A stretch of DNA of 64,000 nt from Geodermatophilus tzadiensis (GCF_003002915.1 NZ_PVTG01000019.1:1-64000), one strand, 5' to 3'; positions 48,425 through 58,140 are shown, counted from the first letter of the stretch. Notes: a model not told the origin generated them from the letters alone. Made by a program: numbers and translations.

Positions 48425-50655
48425 TCGCTGCCGTTGCTGACCAGGATGCGGACCTCCTGGCCGGGGACCGCGCGGCTGCCGCGCGGCGGGCTGGTGCCCA
48501 GCAGCGTGCCCTCGGGCTCGTCGCCGTCGACGCGCACCACCTGCGGGACGAACCCGGCGTCGGTGAGCGCCGCGGTGCAGCCGCGGACGCCGGAGCAGCC
48601 GGGCACCGGGCGGGTGTTGCCGTTCTGCACCGTCTCGTCGGCCGGCGGGAACTCCCCGCTCCCCCGGGCCTCGAGGACGGGCGCCATCGCGTCGCGCCAG
48701 ATGGTGGCGCCCTTGCCGCCGCCGAACCCGCCGACGTCCTCGTTCTCCTTGGGGTTGAGCACCATGACGCTGGCGGTGATCTCGGGGGTGTAGCCGACGA
48801 AGGCCACCGAGTAGTTGTCCTGCGAGGTGCCGGTCTTGCCGGCGATCTGGTGGCCGCGGACGTAGGCGCGCGCCCCTGTCTGGCCCGGGTTCCCCGGTTC
48901 GACGTCCTTGCGGAGCATCTGGTTCATCGTGTGCGCGACACCGGGCGGGATCGCCTCGGGCGTGCACCGGTCACCCACCGGCAGCGGCTCGCCGTCGGCC
49001 CCCACCGCGGGCTCGCCGTGCTGGTCGAGCACGGCGGTCACCGGGACGACGTCGCACCGGGTGCCGCCGGCGGCGAAGGTCGAGTAGGCGCTGGCCAGCG
49101 CCAGCGGGCTGGTGGCCTCCGCGCCGAAGGTGAACGAGCCGCGGTTCTCCTCGATGATCTCCTCCGCCAGCCCGGGCGGGCTGAACTGGAACAGCCCCGC
49201 CGCCTCGGCCATCCGCACCGGCTCCTCCACGCTGCCGAGGGCGTCCTCCAGCGCGAGGAAGTAGGTGTTGGACGACTGGTAGAGCGCCGTCGTCAGGTCC
49301 AGCGTCGACCGGTAGCCCGACCCGGCGTTGCGCACGCAGTACCGGCCGTCGGTGTCGCGGCCCTGGCAGGGGCCGGAGTACACGCGCGACACGTAGGGCT
49401 CGGGCGCGGTGAGCGTGTAGTAGGAGGAGTAGCCGCGGGCCAGCGCCGCCGCGGCGACGAACACCTTGTACGTCGAGCCCGATCCCTGGCTGGGCCAGGT
49501 GTTGAGGTTGAACGACTCCTGCCGGGGGTCGGACCGGTCGTAGCCGAAGACCCGGTTGACGCTCATCGCCAGCAGGTGGCCGGTGCCCGGCTCCACGGCG
49601 GTGAACATGCCGGCCAGCGAGTCGTCGACGGCCAGCGTCTCCAGCACCGCGGCGTCGCCGGAGCGCTGCAGCTCGGCGTCCAGCGTCGTCCGGACGACGT
49701 AGCCGCCGTTGTCGAGCTGCTCCTGGGTGAGCCCGAGCTCCTGGGTCAGGTGGCGCTGCACGAAGTCGCAGACGTAGGGGCCGACGGTGGCCTGCGCGCA
49801 GCCGCGCGGCGGCGCGGGGGCCGGCGCCAGCCCCAGCGGCTCGGCGGACGCGGCGGCGGCCTCGTCGGCGGTGACGTACCCCTGCTCGGCCATCCGCGAC
49901 AGCACCTCGTTGCGCCGCGCGAGGGCCGCGTCGGGGTCGGTGAACGGGTCGTCGGAGGTGGGGCTCTGCACCAGGCCGGCGAGCAGCGCGGCCTGCGGGA
50001 GGGTGAGCGCGGCGGCGTCCACGCCGAAGAAGGTGCGTGCGGCGGGCTGCACGCCGTAGGCGTTGGAGCCGAAGTAGACGATGTTCAGGTAGCGGGTGAG
50101 GATCTCGTCCTTGCCGTAGACGTCCTCGAGGGCCAGCGCCAGGCGGGCCTCGCGCAGCTTGCGGCCCAGGGTCTGCTCGGTCGCGGCCTGCCGCTCCTCC
50201 GGGGTGTCGGCGGTCTGCAGCAGCGTCTGCTTGACCAGCTGCTGGGTGAGCGTCGAGCCGCCCTCCTGCACGCCGCCGGCCGCGAGGTTGGTGGCCAGGG
50301 CCCGCAGCGTGCCCTGCACGTCGAGCCCACGGTGGGCGTAGAAGCGGGCGTCCTCGATGGCGACCATCGCCTGCTGCATGACCTCGGCGATCTCGCCGGG
50401 CTCCACCGGGTCGCGGTTCTCGTCGTAGAAGTAGGTGATGGGCTCACCGTTGGCGGCCAGCAGCACGGTGTTGCCCGCGGGCGGGTCGGACGTGAACTCG
50501 GTGGGCAGGTCGCCGAGCAGGCCGGTGCCCTGCTGGGCGGCGACGGCGGGTCCACCGATCCAGGGGATGAGCAGCCCCGCCACCAGCGCCCCGGCGACCA
50601 CGATCGTCGCGACCAGGCGCAGCAGCGCGTACCCCCGGCTGTCCTGCCGGTCCAT
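48178..50655 (-). CDS. Class A penicillin-binding protein (transglycosylase/transpeptidase)
   Basis: An 825-residue bifunctional peptidoglycan synthase. Membrane anchor LVATIVVAGALVAGLLIPWIG (residues 14-34), glycosyltransferase 51 domain (about 75-255, catalytic Glu101 in EDARFYAHRGLD, then GGSTLTQQLVKQ), transpeptidase domain (about 350-640, Ser394/Lys397 in GSGSTYK, SSN, and KTGTSQ), one PASTA domain (about 690-745) and an extremely Pro/Glu-rich tail (750-825). The combination is that of actinobacterial PonA1. ATG 50655 follows GGAGGGGGG. Its 3' end overlaps BrkB by 247 bases on the opposite strand. Confidence 0.95.
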   Translation of the reverse strand: MDRQDSRGYALLRLVATIVVAGALVAGLLIPWIGGPAVAAQQGTGLLGDLPTEFTSDPPAGNTVLLAANGEPITYFYDENRDPVEPGEIAEVMQQAMVAIEDARFYAHRGLDVQGTLRALATNLAAGGVQEGGSTLTQQLVKQTLLQTADTPEERQAATEQTLGRKLREARLALALEDVYGKDEILTRYLNIVYFGSNAYGVQPAARTFFGVDAAALTLPQAALLAGLVQSPTSDDPFTDPDAALARRNEVLSRMAEQGYVTADEAAAASAEPLGLAPAPAPPRGCAQATVGPYVCDFVQRHLTQELGLTQEQLDNGGYVVRTTLDAELQRSGDAAVLETLAVDDSLAGMFTAVEPGTGHLLAMSVNRVFGYDRSDPRQESFNLNTWPSQGSGSTYKVFVAAAALARGYSSYYTLTAPEPYVSRVYSGPCQGRDTDGRYCVRNAGSGYRSTLDLTTALYQSSNTYFLALEDALGSVEEPVRMAEAAGLFQFSPPGLAEEIIEENRGSFTFGAEATSPLALASAYSTFAAGGTRCDVVPVTAVLDQHGEPAVGADGEPLPVGDRCTPEAIPPGVAHTMNQMLRKDVEPGNPGQTGARAYVRGHQIAGKTGTSQDNYSVAFVGYTPEITASVMVLNPKENEDVGGFGGGKGATIWRDAMAPVLEARGSGEFPPADETVQNGNTRPVPGCSGVRGCTAALTDAGFVPQVVRVDGDEPEGTLLGTSPPRGSRAVPGQEVRILVSNGSDYVEPAPEPEPEPAPAPEPDPPAPAPAPGPPTGPPAPEAPPEPEPGPPPAPEPPPAPAEPAPDPGGPPTFPPEGFGGPGGPG

Positions 50656-50735
50656 GCGCCCCCCTCCTCGGCCGCGCCCATGCAAACGGAGATCGTCGGC
50701 GACCACAACCACCCGCGCCGTACGGGGAACGCCGG

Positions 50736-52799
50736 TCACCCCGCCAGCTGCGCCGGCAGGTCGTCGCGGTGCAGGACGACGAGGGTGCTCACCGCCCGGG
50801 TGAGCACCACGTAGAGCCGGTTGAGCCCGCGCGGCTCGGCGGCGGCGATCGCTGCGGGGTCGGCGACCACGACCGCGTCGAACTCCAGGCCCTTGGCCAG
50901 CGTCGCGGGCACGACGGCGACCCGCTCGGCGGCGGTGCCGTCGTCGGCGAGCACCGCGGCGGGCAGCCCGGCGTCCCGCAGCGCCCGCGCCACCCCGGGC
51001 ACCGCGGCGTCGGCGCAGACGACGCCCACCGACCCGGGCCCGGCGGCCAGCGCGGTGACGACGTCGGCCAGCGGGCCGGCGAGGTCGGCGACCGGCCGCA
51101 CCTCCAGCGCCCCGGGCTCGCGGCGCACGGCGGTGGCCGCGGGGAGGCCGGGCGCGATGGCGGGCAGGAGCCGGTTGGCGTAGTCGAGCACCTCGGCGGG
51201 CACCCGGTAGCCGCGGGTGAGCGGCCGGACCGACGTCTCCGGGCGGCCCAGCCCGGCCAGGGTGGGCGCCCAGTCCGACGGCGACCACGGGCTGGTGGCC
51301 TGCGCCAGGTCGCCCAGCACGGTGAGCGACCCGGCGGCCAGCCGCCGGGCCACCGCGCGGCACTGCATGGGCGAGAGGTCCTGCGCCTCGTCGACGACGA
51401 CGTGGCCGTAGCCGGAGGTGCGCTCGATGAGCCCGGCGGCCTCGTCGACGAGGACGGCGTCGGCCTCGGTCCACGGGGCGGTGCGCGGCGAACGGGTGGC
51501 CGGGCGCAGCAGCAGCGCCTGCTCGTCGTCGGTGAGCAGCCCGCGCGCGGCCCGGGCGAGGACGGCGGGGTCGGTGAGCAGCGCCGCGACCAGCCCGGCG
51601 GCGTCCCGGGCCGGCCAGACGGCGTCGCAGAACGCGCGCACCTCGGGGCTGCGCGCGGCCCGGCGGGTCTCGGCGTCGGTCGGGCTGCCGCCGGCCTCCT
51701 CCTGCTGCCGCCGCGCGTCCTCGGCCAGCAGCAGCGCGAGGCGCTCCCGCCCGGCGGCGTGGTGCAGGCGCTGCTGGTCGTCGGGCACCCGGCCGCGGCG
51801 GCGCAGGTCGTCGACGTACCGCTTGAGCCGCTCCACCGGCACCCGGTAGCGGCGGCCGGCCAGCGGGACGAGCACGTCGTCGGCGGGCTTGGCGATCGCC
51901 CCCCACAGCGCCCGCTCGAGCACCGCGGCCATGCGGGCGTCGCCCTTGAGGACGGCGACCTCCGGGCGGTCCTGCGCCCGCACCGGCACCCGGCCGGTGA
52001 GCCCGGCGACCGTCGTCTGCTCGACGTCGACCTCGCCGAGGGTGGGCAGCACCTGCTCGATGTAGCGCAGGAAGGCCCGGTTGGGCCCGACGACGAGCAC
52101 GCCGGTGCGGGCCAGCTGACCGCCGTGCGTGTAGAGCAGGTAGGCCGCGCGGTGCAGGCCGACGGCGGTCTTGCCGGTGCCCGGGGCGCCCTGCACGCAC
52201 ACCGACTCGGCCAGCGGCGCGCGCACGATCTCGTCCTGCTCGGGCTGGATGGTGGCCACGATGTCGCGCATCGGGCCGCTGCGCGGGCGCTCGATCTCCT
52301 GGAGCAGGACCCGGCTCCCCGTGTCGTCGCGCAGCAGCGTCCCGTCGCCCCCCTCGCCGGCGCCGAGCAGCTCGTCCTCGTAGCTGGTCAGCTCGCCGCC
52401 GGAGAAGCCGAACCGTCGGCGGCGGACCAGGCCCTGGGGGTCGGCGGCGCTGGCGCGGTAGAAGGGCCGGCTCATCGGCGCGCGCCAGTCGATGACCACC
52501 GGCCGGCCCGCGGCGTCGCGCACGTGCCGGCGGCCGATGTGGAAGGTCTCCTCCCCGGTGTCGGTCCGGCCGAAGAACGGCGGGACGCCGGGATCGGCGG
52601 CCAGCGAGCGCAGCCGCTCGGCGCGGGCGGCGCCGAGGCGCTCGGAGGCCCACGCGTCGACCCCGGCGTCGACGACGGCGGAGGCGGCGGTGCGCATCTC
52701 GGTCAGGCAGTCCCCGGCGCGGGCCAGGTGGGCGCGCTCGGCGGCGAGGACGGGGTCGGTCGCGGCGGTGGCGGTCGTGTCGGTCGGGATCGCGGACAC
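50736..52799 (-). CDS. helR: HelR-like RNA polymerase recycling ATPase (SF1 helicase, HelD family)
   Basis: A 687-residue superfamily 1 helicase-like ATPase. The N-terminal coiled segment and RAPMSRPFYRASAADPQG are HelD/HelR features; Walker A is GAPGTGKT (204-211), Walker B VVVDEAQDLSPMQ near 445, and LTRGYRVPAEVLDYAN, VVPATLAKGLEFDAVVV and GLNRLYVVLTRAVSTL are the later helicase motifs. HelD proteins release stalled RNA polymerase; the actinobacterial HelR also displaces rifamycins. I find no rifamycin-associated element in the short upstream region, so rifampicin induction is not evident. GTG start; first gene of a unit running into the acVLRF1 region. Confidence 0.85.
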   Translation of the reverse strand: MSAIPTDTTATAATDPVLAAERAHLARAGDCLTEMRTAASAVVDAGVDAWASERLGAARAERLRSLAADPGVPPFFGRTDTGEETFHIGRRHVRDAAGRPVVIDWRAPMSRPFYRASAADPQGLVRRRRFGFSGGELTSYEDELLGAGEGGDGTLLRDDTGSRVLLQEIERPRSGPMRDIVATIQPEQDEIVRAPLAESVCVQGAPGTGKTAVGLHRAAYLLYTHGGQLARTGVLVVGPNRAFLRYIEQVLPTLGEVDVEQTTVAGLTGRVPVRAQDRPEVAVLKGDARMAAVLERALWGAIAKPADDVLVPLAGRRYRVPVERLKRYVDDLRRRGRVPDDQQRLHHAAGRERLALLLAEDARRQQEEAGGSPTDAETRRAARSPEVRAFCDAVWPARDAAGLVAALLTDPAVLARAARGLLTDDEQALLLRPATRSPRTAPWTEADAVLVDEAAGLIERTSGYGHVVVDEAQDLSPMQCRAVARRLAAGSLTVLGDLAQATSPWSPSDWAPTLAGLGRPETSVRPLTRGYRVPAEVLDYANRLLPAIAPGLPAATAVRREPGALEVRPVADLAGPLADVVTALAAGPGSVGVVCADAAVPGVARALRDAGLPAAVLADDGTAAERVAVVPATLAKGLEFDAVVVADPAAIAAAEPRGLNRLYVVLTRAVSTLVVLHRDDLPAQLAG

Positions 52800-52836
52800 G
52801 GCCGGTGGACGTTACGCCCCCGACCCCCCTCGCGCG

Positions 52837-53502
52837 CTAGGAGCGGTCGCCGGGCTCGACGACGTGCACCTGCACGGCCCGGAACTGCGCCGGGGTGCCC
52901 AGCAGGACCTCCCTGGTCGGCTCGCCGACCTCCAGGGCCGGGTCCCGGCGCAGCGCGGCGAGCGGGGCCAGCCGGGGGTCGGCGAGCACGTCGTCGACCA
53001 TCCCGCGGTCGCCGCCGGTGACGACGGCCACCACCTGCGCCGCGTGCGGCAGCAGCACCCGGGCGGCGGTGTCGGCGGCGGCCGAGACGACCGCGTCGGC
53101 CTGGTTCGCCCGGCGGCGGGCGAAGCGCTGCTGCGACCAGCCGCCGGCGGCGCTGCGGCCCTGCACGAGGCGGGTGTCGACCTTGGAGACGACGAGGTCG
53201 CTGCCGGTGAAGACGCCGACCGCCCAGCGCCCGCGGCGCACGAGCAGCACGGCGACGGGGCGGGGCTGCCGGGCGGCGGCGGTGAACGTGGTGAGCAGCG
53301 GGGCCGACGGCGTCCAGCCGAAGGGGGCCCGGAGCGCGACGGTGGTGCCGTCGGCGCAGGTGAGCCGCAGCGTGCCGTCGTCGTCGACGGTGGTCTCCAG
53401 CGCGCCGTGGCGGGCGACGACGCCGTCGACCCAGCGGTCCAGCCGCTCGGGGGCGACGCCGAGGACGCGGCCGCCGCCGGCCGCGGGGCGGGGCCGGGTC
53501 AG
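52837..53502 (-). CDS. acVLRF1-type peptidyl-tRNA hydrolase, probable CTG start
   Basis: A 221-residue actinobacterial relative of Vms1/ANKZF1 release factors, which free stalled nascent chains from tRNA on ribosomes. The catalytic-loop region is GSDLVVSKVDTRLVQGRSAAGGWSQQRFARRR, including the GxxQ Gln; the eRF1-like fold continues to VGEPTREVLLGTPAQFRAVQVHVV. No ATG, GTG or TTG exists in frame between the conserved part and the deep interior of the MFS gene (the next is GTG 53814). A CTG at 53502 overlaps the MFS stop as CTGA, matching the NTGA couplings elsewhere in the window; I therefore use it. Function by family resemblance. Confidence 0.7.
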   Translation of the reverse strand: MTRPRPAAGGGRVLGVAPERLDRWVDGVVARHGALETTVDDDGTLRLTCADGTTVALRAPFGWTPSAPLLTTFTAAARQPRPVAVLLVRRGRWAVGVFTGSDLVVSKVDTRLVQGRSAAGGWSQQRFARRRANQADAVVSAAADTAARVLLPHAAQVVAVVTGGDRGMVDDVLADPRLAPLAALRRDPALEVGEPTREVLLGTPAQFRAVQVHVVEPGDRS

Positions 53503-54713
53503 CGGGCCATCGCGGGCTCGGCGGCGTGCTCGGCCGGCACGTGCAGCAGCCGCTGGAACACCAGGACGACGACGGCGGCCAGCCCCGCGGACACCGTGGC
53601 GACGAGGAACGACGCGTTGGCGCCGTAGGTGTCGACGATCTTGCCCGCGACCGAGGTGCCGACCGCGACACCGAGCCCCAGCGCGGTGCCGATCCAGGTG
53701 AAGGCCTCGGTCACCGCCGACCGCGGCACGATCAGCTCGGCGAGGGTGAACGAGCTGATCAGCGACGGCGACACGGCCACGCCGGCGACGACGACCAGCG
53801 GGATCATCACCCACACGTTGCCGACGAGCGACAGCGGCACGGTGAGCACGGTCAGCGCCCCGAGCACCACGAGCAGCCGGTGCCGCAGCGGGTGCCGCCA
53901 GTGCACGGCGCCCCAGCCGATGCCGCTGGCCATCGAGCCGACGGCCAGGCCGGCGATGAGCACGCCGGACAGCGCCATGGCGTCGACCTCGTCAGCGAAG
54001 GCGACCAGGGCGATCTCCAGCGTGCCCAGGATCGAGCCGACCGCGGCGCCCACGACGAAGAGCACCTTGAGCCCCGGCGTGCGGATCGCGGCGGGGCCCC
54101 GGCGGGCCTCGTGCCCGTGCGGCGGCGGCTCGGTGCGGCCCTGCGCGGCGAACAGCAGGGCGCCGACGACGGCCAGCACGAAGGCGGTCACCACACCGGA
54201 GGTGGCGTGTCCCGTGGTGGAGAGGAAGGTGACCAGCACCGGCCCGACGATGAAGACGAACTCGTCGACGACGGACTCCATCGCCAGCGCGGCCGGCAAC
54301 CGCGTGGTGCCGCGCAGCAGGTGCGTCCAGCGCACCCGGATCATCGAGGCGACCGGCGGGATGCACGCCCCGGCGAGACCGGCGGTGACGAAGAAGGTCC
54401 AGCGCGGCCAGTCCTCCTTGACCGCGGCCAGGAACAGCGCGCCGGCGGCGGCGAACACGACGACCACCGGGAGCAGCGTCCGGCGCTGGCCGTGGGTGTC
54501 GGCCCACCGGCCGAGCAGCGGCCCGGCGATCGCGGTGGTGACCGCGCCGGCGGCCGCGACGGCACCGCCCAGGCCGTAGGACCCGGTCTCGGAGGCCACG
54601 AGCAGCACGCAGCCCAGACCGACCATCGACAGCGGCAGCCGGCCGATGAAGGCGGCGAGCACCATGGGCAGCGCGTGCGGCGTGCGCAGCACGTGCAGGT
54701 ACGGATTGGGCAC
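53499..54713 (-). CDS. Major facilitator superfamily transporter
   Basis: A 404-residue protein with about twelve transmembrane helices in two six-helix halves. The motif-A-like loop GRWADTHGQRRTLL between helices 2 and 3 (residues 68-81), a central cytosolic loop with GRTEPPPHGHEARRGPAA (about 200-215) and hydrophobic GVLIAGLAVGSMASGIGWG in the second half are diagnostic. Substrate unknown; drug- or sugar-type efflux is the usual assignment. GTG start. Its stop overlaps the following release-factor gene. Confidence 0.88.
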   Translation of the reverse strand: MPNPYLHVLRTPHALPMVLAAFIGRLPLSMVGLGCVLLVASETGSYGLGGAVAAAGAVTTAIAGPLLGRWADTHGQRRTLLPVVVVFAAAGALFLAAVKEDWPRWTFFVTAGLAGACIPPVASMIRVRWTHLLRGTTRLPAALAMESVVDEFVFIVGPVLVTFLSTTGHATSGVVTAFVLAVVGALLFAAQGRTEPPPHGHEARRGPAAIRTPGLKVLFVVGAAVGSILGTLEIALVAFADEVDAMALSGVLIAGLAVGSMASGIGWGAVHWRHPLRHRLLVVLGALTVLTVPLSLVGNVWVMIPLVVVAGVAVSPSLISSFTLAELIVPRSAVTEAFTWIGTALGLGVAVGTSVAGKIVDTYGANASFLVATVSAGLAAVVVLVFQRLLHVPAEHAAEPAMAR

Positions 54714-54817
54714 CGGGGTGGGACCTGTCGTCAGGGGGACGCGGGTTCGTCCGCCACGCTAACCGACGTCCGCGCGCTCAGCAGTTGAACCGCTCCGTTC
54801 CGTGCCGGGACGGCAGC

Positions 54818-54855
54818 GGGCCCCGCCCCGGACGACGCTGTCCGGTGCGGGGCCC
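54818..54855. terminator. Strong hairpin beyond copy B
   Basis: GGGCCCCGCCCCGGAC and GTCCGGTGCGGGGCCC pair over 16 bp with one mismatch around a 6-base loop. It lies between the end of pckG and the MFS start, 15 bases past copy B, and would also act as backup terminator for pckG. Confidence 0.7.
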
Positions 54856-54870
54856 TGGACCCGCGCGGGC

Positions 54871-54928
54871 GGCCCTCCTGCAGGGTCCCGCCCCGAGCGT
54901 CAGCGAGGGGTGGGGGGCAGGAGGGTCC
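54871..54928 (-). terminator. Covarying two-stem 3'-end element, copy B
   Basis: On the minus strand it begins three bases after the pckG stop. Outer arms GGACCCTCCTGC and GCAGGAGGGCC (same as copy A), inner stem CCCC/GGGG around TCGCTGACGCTC, then GCGGGACCCT. Confidence 0.65.
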
Positions 54929-54931
54929 TTC

Positions 54932-56746
54932 TCACGCCAGCCGGCTCTTGAGGATCTCCAGCTCGTCCCACATGGTGCTGGGCAGCTTGTCCCCGAACTT
55001 CTCGAACCACTCGGTGATCTGCGGGATCTCCTCGCGCCACTCGTCCCGGTCGACGGCGAGCGCCTTGCGGACCTGGTCCTCGGTCATGTCCAGGCCCGAG
55101 ACGTCGAGCGAGTCCGCCGTCGGGACGTGGCCCACCGCGGTCTCCTCGGCCGCGGCGGTGCCCTCGAGGCGCTCGACGACCCACTTGAGCACCCGGCTGT
55201 TCTCGCCGAAGCCCGGCCACAGGAAGCCGCCGTCCTCGTCGCGGCGGAACCAGTTCACGTAGAAGATCCGCGGCAGCTTGGTCGAGTCGTGCATCTTGCC
55301 GGTCTCGACCCAGTGGCCGAAGTAGTCGCCCGCGTTGTAGCCGATGAACGGCAGCATCGCGAAGGGGTCGCGGCGGACGACGCCGACCGCGCCGGTGGCC
55401 GCCGCCGTCGTCTCCGAGGACAGCGTGGCGCCCATGAACACGCCGTGGTTCCAGTCGCGGGCCTCGGTGACCAGCGGGATCGTCGTCTTGCGGCGGCCGC
55501 CGAAGAGGATCGCCGAGATCGGCACGCCCTTCGGGTCGGTGTACTCCGGCGCCAGGATCGGGCACTGGGTGATCGGGGTGCAGAACCGCGAGTTCGGGTG
55601 CGACGAGGGCTCGTCGGAGTCCGGCGTCCAGTCCTGCTTCTTCCAGCTGGTGAGGTGCGCCGGCGGCTCCTCGGTCATGCCCTCCCACCAGACGTCGCCG
55701 TCGTCGGTGAGGGCGACGTTGGTGAACACCGAGTTGCCGTTGTCGATGGTGCGCATCGCGTTGGGGTTGGTGTCCCAGCCGGTGCCCGGGGCGACGCCGA
55801 ACAGCCCGTACTCGGGGTTGATGGCGTAGAGCCGGCCGTCCTCACCGAACCGCATCCAGGCGATGTCGTCGCCGATGGTCTCGACCTTCCACCCGGGGAT
55901 GGTGGGCTCGAGCATCGCCAGGTTGGTCTTGCCGCAGGCGCTGGGGAAGGCCCCGGCGACGTAGTAGGTCTTCTGCTGCGGGCTGGTCAGCTTGAGGATC
56001 AGCATGTGCTCGGCGAGCCAGCCCTCGTCGCGGGCCATCGCCGAGGCGATCCGCAGCGAGTAGCACTTCTTGCCCAGCAGGGCGTTGCCGCCGTAGCCCG
56101 AGCCGTAGGACCAGATGGCCCGCTCCTCGGGGAAGTGCACGATGTACTTGGTCTGGCTGCAGGGCCAGGGGACGTCCTCCTGGCCCTCCTCCAGCGGGGC
56201 GCCCAGGGAGTGCATGGCCGGCACGAACGGCCGGTCGGTGCCCATCGCCTCGAGGATGCGGCTGCCGATGCGGGCCATGACGCGCATCGAGACGACGACG
56301 TACTCCGAGTCGGTGAGCTCGACGCCGAACATCGGGTTCTCGGCCTCGACCGGGCCCATGCAGAACGGGATGACGTACATCGTCCGGCCGCGCATCGAGC
56401 CGCGGTACAGCTCGGTCATGACCGCCTTCATCTCGTCGGGGGCCATCCAGTTGTTGGTGGGCCCCGCGTCGGCCTCGTCGACCGAGCAGATGAACGTGCG
56501 GTCCTCGACGCGCGCGACGTCGCTGGGGTCGGAGGCGCACCAGAAGGAGTTGGGCTTCTTCGCCAGGCGGGTGAAGGTGCCGGCGTCGACCAGCTGCTGG
56601 GTCAGCCGCTCCCACTCCTCGTCGGTGCCGTCCACCCACACCACCCGGTCCGGCTGCGTCAGCTCCGCCATCTCACGCACCCACGCCAGCAGCCGGGCGT
56701 GGGTGGTGGGGGCGTTGTCGAGACCGGGGGTGGCCACGGAAGTCAC
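54932..56746 (-). CDS. pckG: Phosphoenolpyruvate carboxykinase (GTP)
   Basis: A 604-residue GTP-dependent PEPCK that converts oxaloacetate to PEP, the first committed step of gluconeogenesis. The N-terminal half carries RIPFCMGP-like [23 protein letters not shown]; the kinase P-loop is the diagnostic [11 protein letters not shown] near residue 280, followed by [34 protein letters not shown] and the GTP-specific [24 protein letters not shown]. All are intact. The GTG at 56746 gives the family length. The promoter (56847-56875) leaves a leader of about 90 bases. Ends at copy B. Confidence 0.96.
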   Translation of the reverse strand: MTSVATPGLDNAPTTHARLLAWVREMAELTQPDRVVWVDGTDEEWERLTQQLVDAGTFTRLAKKPNSFWCASDPSDVARVEDRTFICSVDEADAGPTNNWMAPDEMKAVMTELYRGSMRGRTMYVIPFCMGPVEAENPMFGVELTDSEYVVVSMRVMARIGSRILEAMGTDRPFVPAMHSLGAPLEEGQEDVPWPCSQTKYIVHFPEERAIWSYGSGYGGNALLGKKCYSLRIASAMARDEGWLAEHMLILKLTSPQQKTYYVAGAFPSACGKTNLAMLEPTIPGWKVETIGDDIAWMRFGEDGRLYAINPEYGLFGVAPGTGWDTNPNAMRTIDNGNSVFTNVALTDDGDVWWEGMTEEPPAHLTSWKKQDWTPDSDEPSSHPNSRFCTPITQCPILAPEYTDPKGVPISAILFGGRRKTTIPLVTEARDWNHGVFMGATLSSETTAAATGAVGVVRRDPFAMLPFIGYNAGDYFGHWVETGKMHDSTKLPRIFYVNWFRRDEDGGFLWPGFGENSRVLKWVVERLEGTAAAEETAVGHVPTADSLDVSGLDMTEDQVRKALAVDRDEWREEIPQITEWFEKFGDKLPSTMWDELEILKSRLA

Positions 56747-56846
56747 GGCGTCTCCATCCTCTGGGGCACGCCGGGTGCGGACGACACCGGCGCCGGGGGC
56801 GTGCTCTGTCCCGACGGCGGAGGGTTCCCGCCGTCCGGGTCGGGTC

Positions 56847-56875
56847 AGCGTACAAGCGGGGACACCCGCCTGTAA
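56847..56875 (-). promoter_or_regulatory. Promoter of pckG
   Basis: On the minus strand TTACAG (56875-56870), 17 bases, TACGCT (56852-56847) form a sigma-70-type promoter with consensus spacing. Transcription would start near 56840. The -35 overlaps the inverted repeat GTAACG-N8-CGTTAC at 56872-56891, a plausible operator. Confidence 0.55.
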
Positions 56876-56964
56876 CGGTGAGAGACGTTACGTCCTAGAC
56901 GTCTTGCCACGCCCGTCGTCGTTCCCCGGAAGACGCCTGGCCGGCGCGGTGTTGGGCCCCTGAC

Positions 56965-58140
56965 GTGACCGGTTCCACACCCGAGACGCCCGCCCTGCTG
57001 ACCCCGCTGACCGTGCGCGGGGTGACCCTGCCCAACCGGTTGGTGGTCGCCCCGATGTGCCAGTACTCCGTCTCCGACGGACTGGTCGGCGACTACCACC
57101 TGGTGCACCTGGGCCGCTTCGCCCTCGGCGGCTTCGGCCTGGTCCTGGTCGAGGCGACGGCCGTGACGCCGCAGGGCCGGATCAGCCACGGCGACGTCGG
57201 CCTGTGGTCCGACGGGCACGTGCCCGGCCTGGCCCGGGTGGCCGACTTCCTGCGTGCCCACGGCGCGGTCGCGGGCATCCAGCTGGCCCACGCCGGCGCC
57301 AAGGCCAGCAGCCAGCGGCCGTGGGAGGGCGGCGCGGCGGTGACCGCGGGGAACGCCCGGCCCGGCGAGCAGCCCTGGCCCACGGTCTCGGCCAGCGCGG
57401 TGCCGGCCGGGCCCGGCTGGCCCGTGCCGCACGAGCTGACCGTCGCCGAGCTCGGCGAGGTCCGCGACGCCTTCGTCGCCGCGACCCGGCGGGCGCTGGC
57501 CGCCGGCTTCGACGTGGTCGAGGTGCACGCCGCGCACGGCTACCTCCTGCACCAGTTCCTCTCGCCGCTGTCCAACCGGCGCACCGACGGCTACGGCGGC
57601 TCGCGGGAGGCGCGCATGCGCTTCCCCCTCGAGGTGGTGGCGGCCGTGCGCGCCGAGTGGCCCGAGGACCGGCCGCTGTTCGTGCGGGTCTCGGCCGTCG
57701 ACGGCTCCGACGGCGGGATCACGCTCGAGGACACCGTGGCCCTGGCCGCCGAGCTGCGCGCCCGCGGGGTCGACGTCGTCGACGTCTCCGGCGGCGGCCT
57801 CGGCGGCTGGCAGCACCCGCTGGGCTACGGCTACCAGGTGCCCTTCGCCGCCCGGCTCCGCGCCGGGGCGGACGTCGCGACGATGGCGGTCGGGCTGATC
57901 GTCGACCCGCGCCAGGCCGAGGCCGTCGTCGCCGGGGGCCTGGCCGACCTGGTGGCGGTGGCCCGGGAGGCGCAGGACGACCCGAACTTCGCCGTCCACG
58001 CGGCCCGGGAGCTCACCGGCCGCTACGACGCCTACCCGGTGCAGGCCGGGCCGCGGCTGGGCCGGCGGGGGGAGTTCCTCGGCACCCTGGGCCCGTGGAC
58101 GGGGCCCGGGCCGGTGCAGGTCGCCGAGCGCGCCCGGTGA
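56965..58140 (+). CDS. NADH:flavin oxidoreductase, Old Yellow Enzyme (YqjM-like)
   Basis: A 391-residue FMN beta/alpha-barrel that reduces activated alkenes with NADPH. The OYE landmarks are LPNRLVVAPMCQYS (Cys32, the YqjM-type redox-tuning Cys), GIQLAHAGAKAS, the substrate-binding EVHAAHGYLLHQFLSPLSNRRTDGYGG near residues 188-213 and GGGLGGWQHPLGYGYQ. It belongs to the thermophilic-like, YqjM class often linked to oxidative stress. GTG start at 56965; four-base overlap with the next membrane gene. A regulator is not adjacent. Confidence 0.92.
   Translation: MTGSTPETPALLTPLTVRGVTLPNRLVVAPMCQYSVSDGLVGDYHLVHLGRFALGGFGLVLVEATAVTPQGRISHGDVGLWSDGHVPGLARVADFLRAHGAVAGIQLAHAGAKASSQRPWEGGAAVTAGNARPGEQPWPTVSASAVPAGPGWPVPHELTVAELGEVRDAFVAATRRALAAGFDVVEVHAAHGYLLHQFLSPLSNRRTDGYGGSREARMRFPLEVVAAVRAEWPEDRPLFVRVSAVDGSDGGITLEDTVALAAELRARGVDVVDVSGGGLGGWQHPLGYGYQVPFAARLRAGADVATMAVGLIVDPRQAEAVVAGGLADLVAVAREAQDDPNFAVHAARELTGRYDAYPVQAGPRLGRRGEFLGTLGPWTGPGPVQVAERAR

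Noticed and set aside
52837-53814. Start of the acVLRF1 gene at GTG 53814
   Set aside because: It would overlap 316 bases of the MFS gene and add a low-complexity N-terminus not seen in the family.
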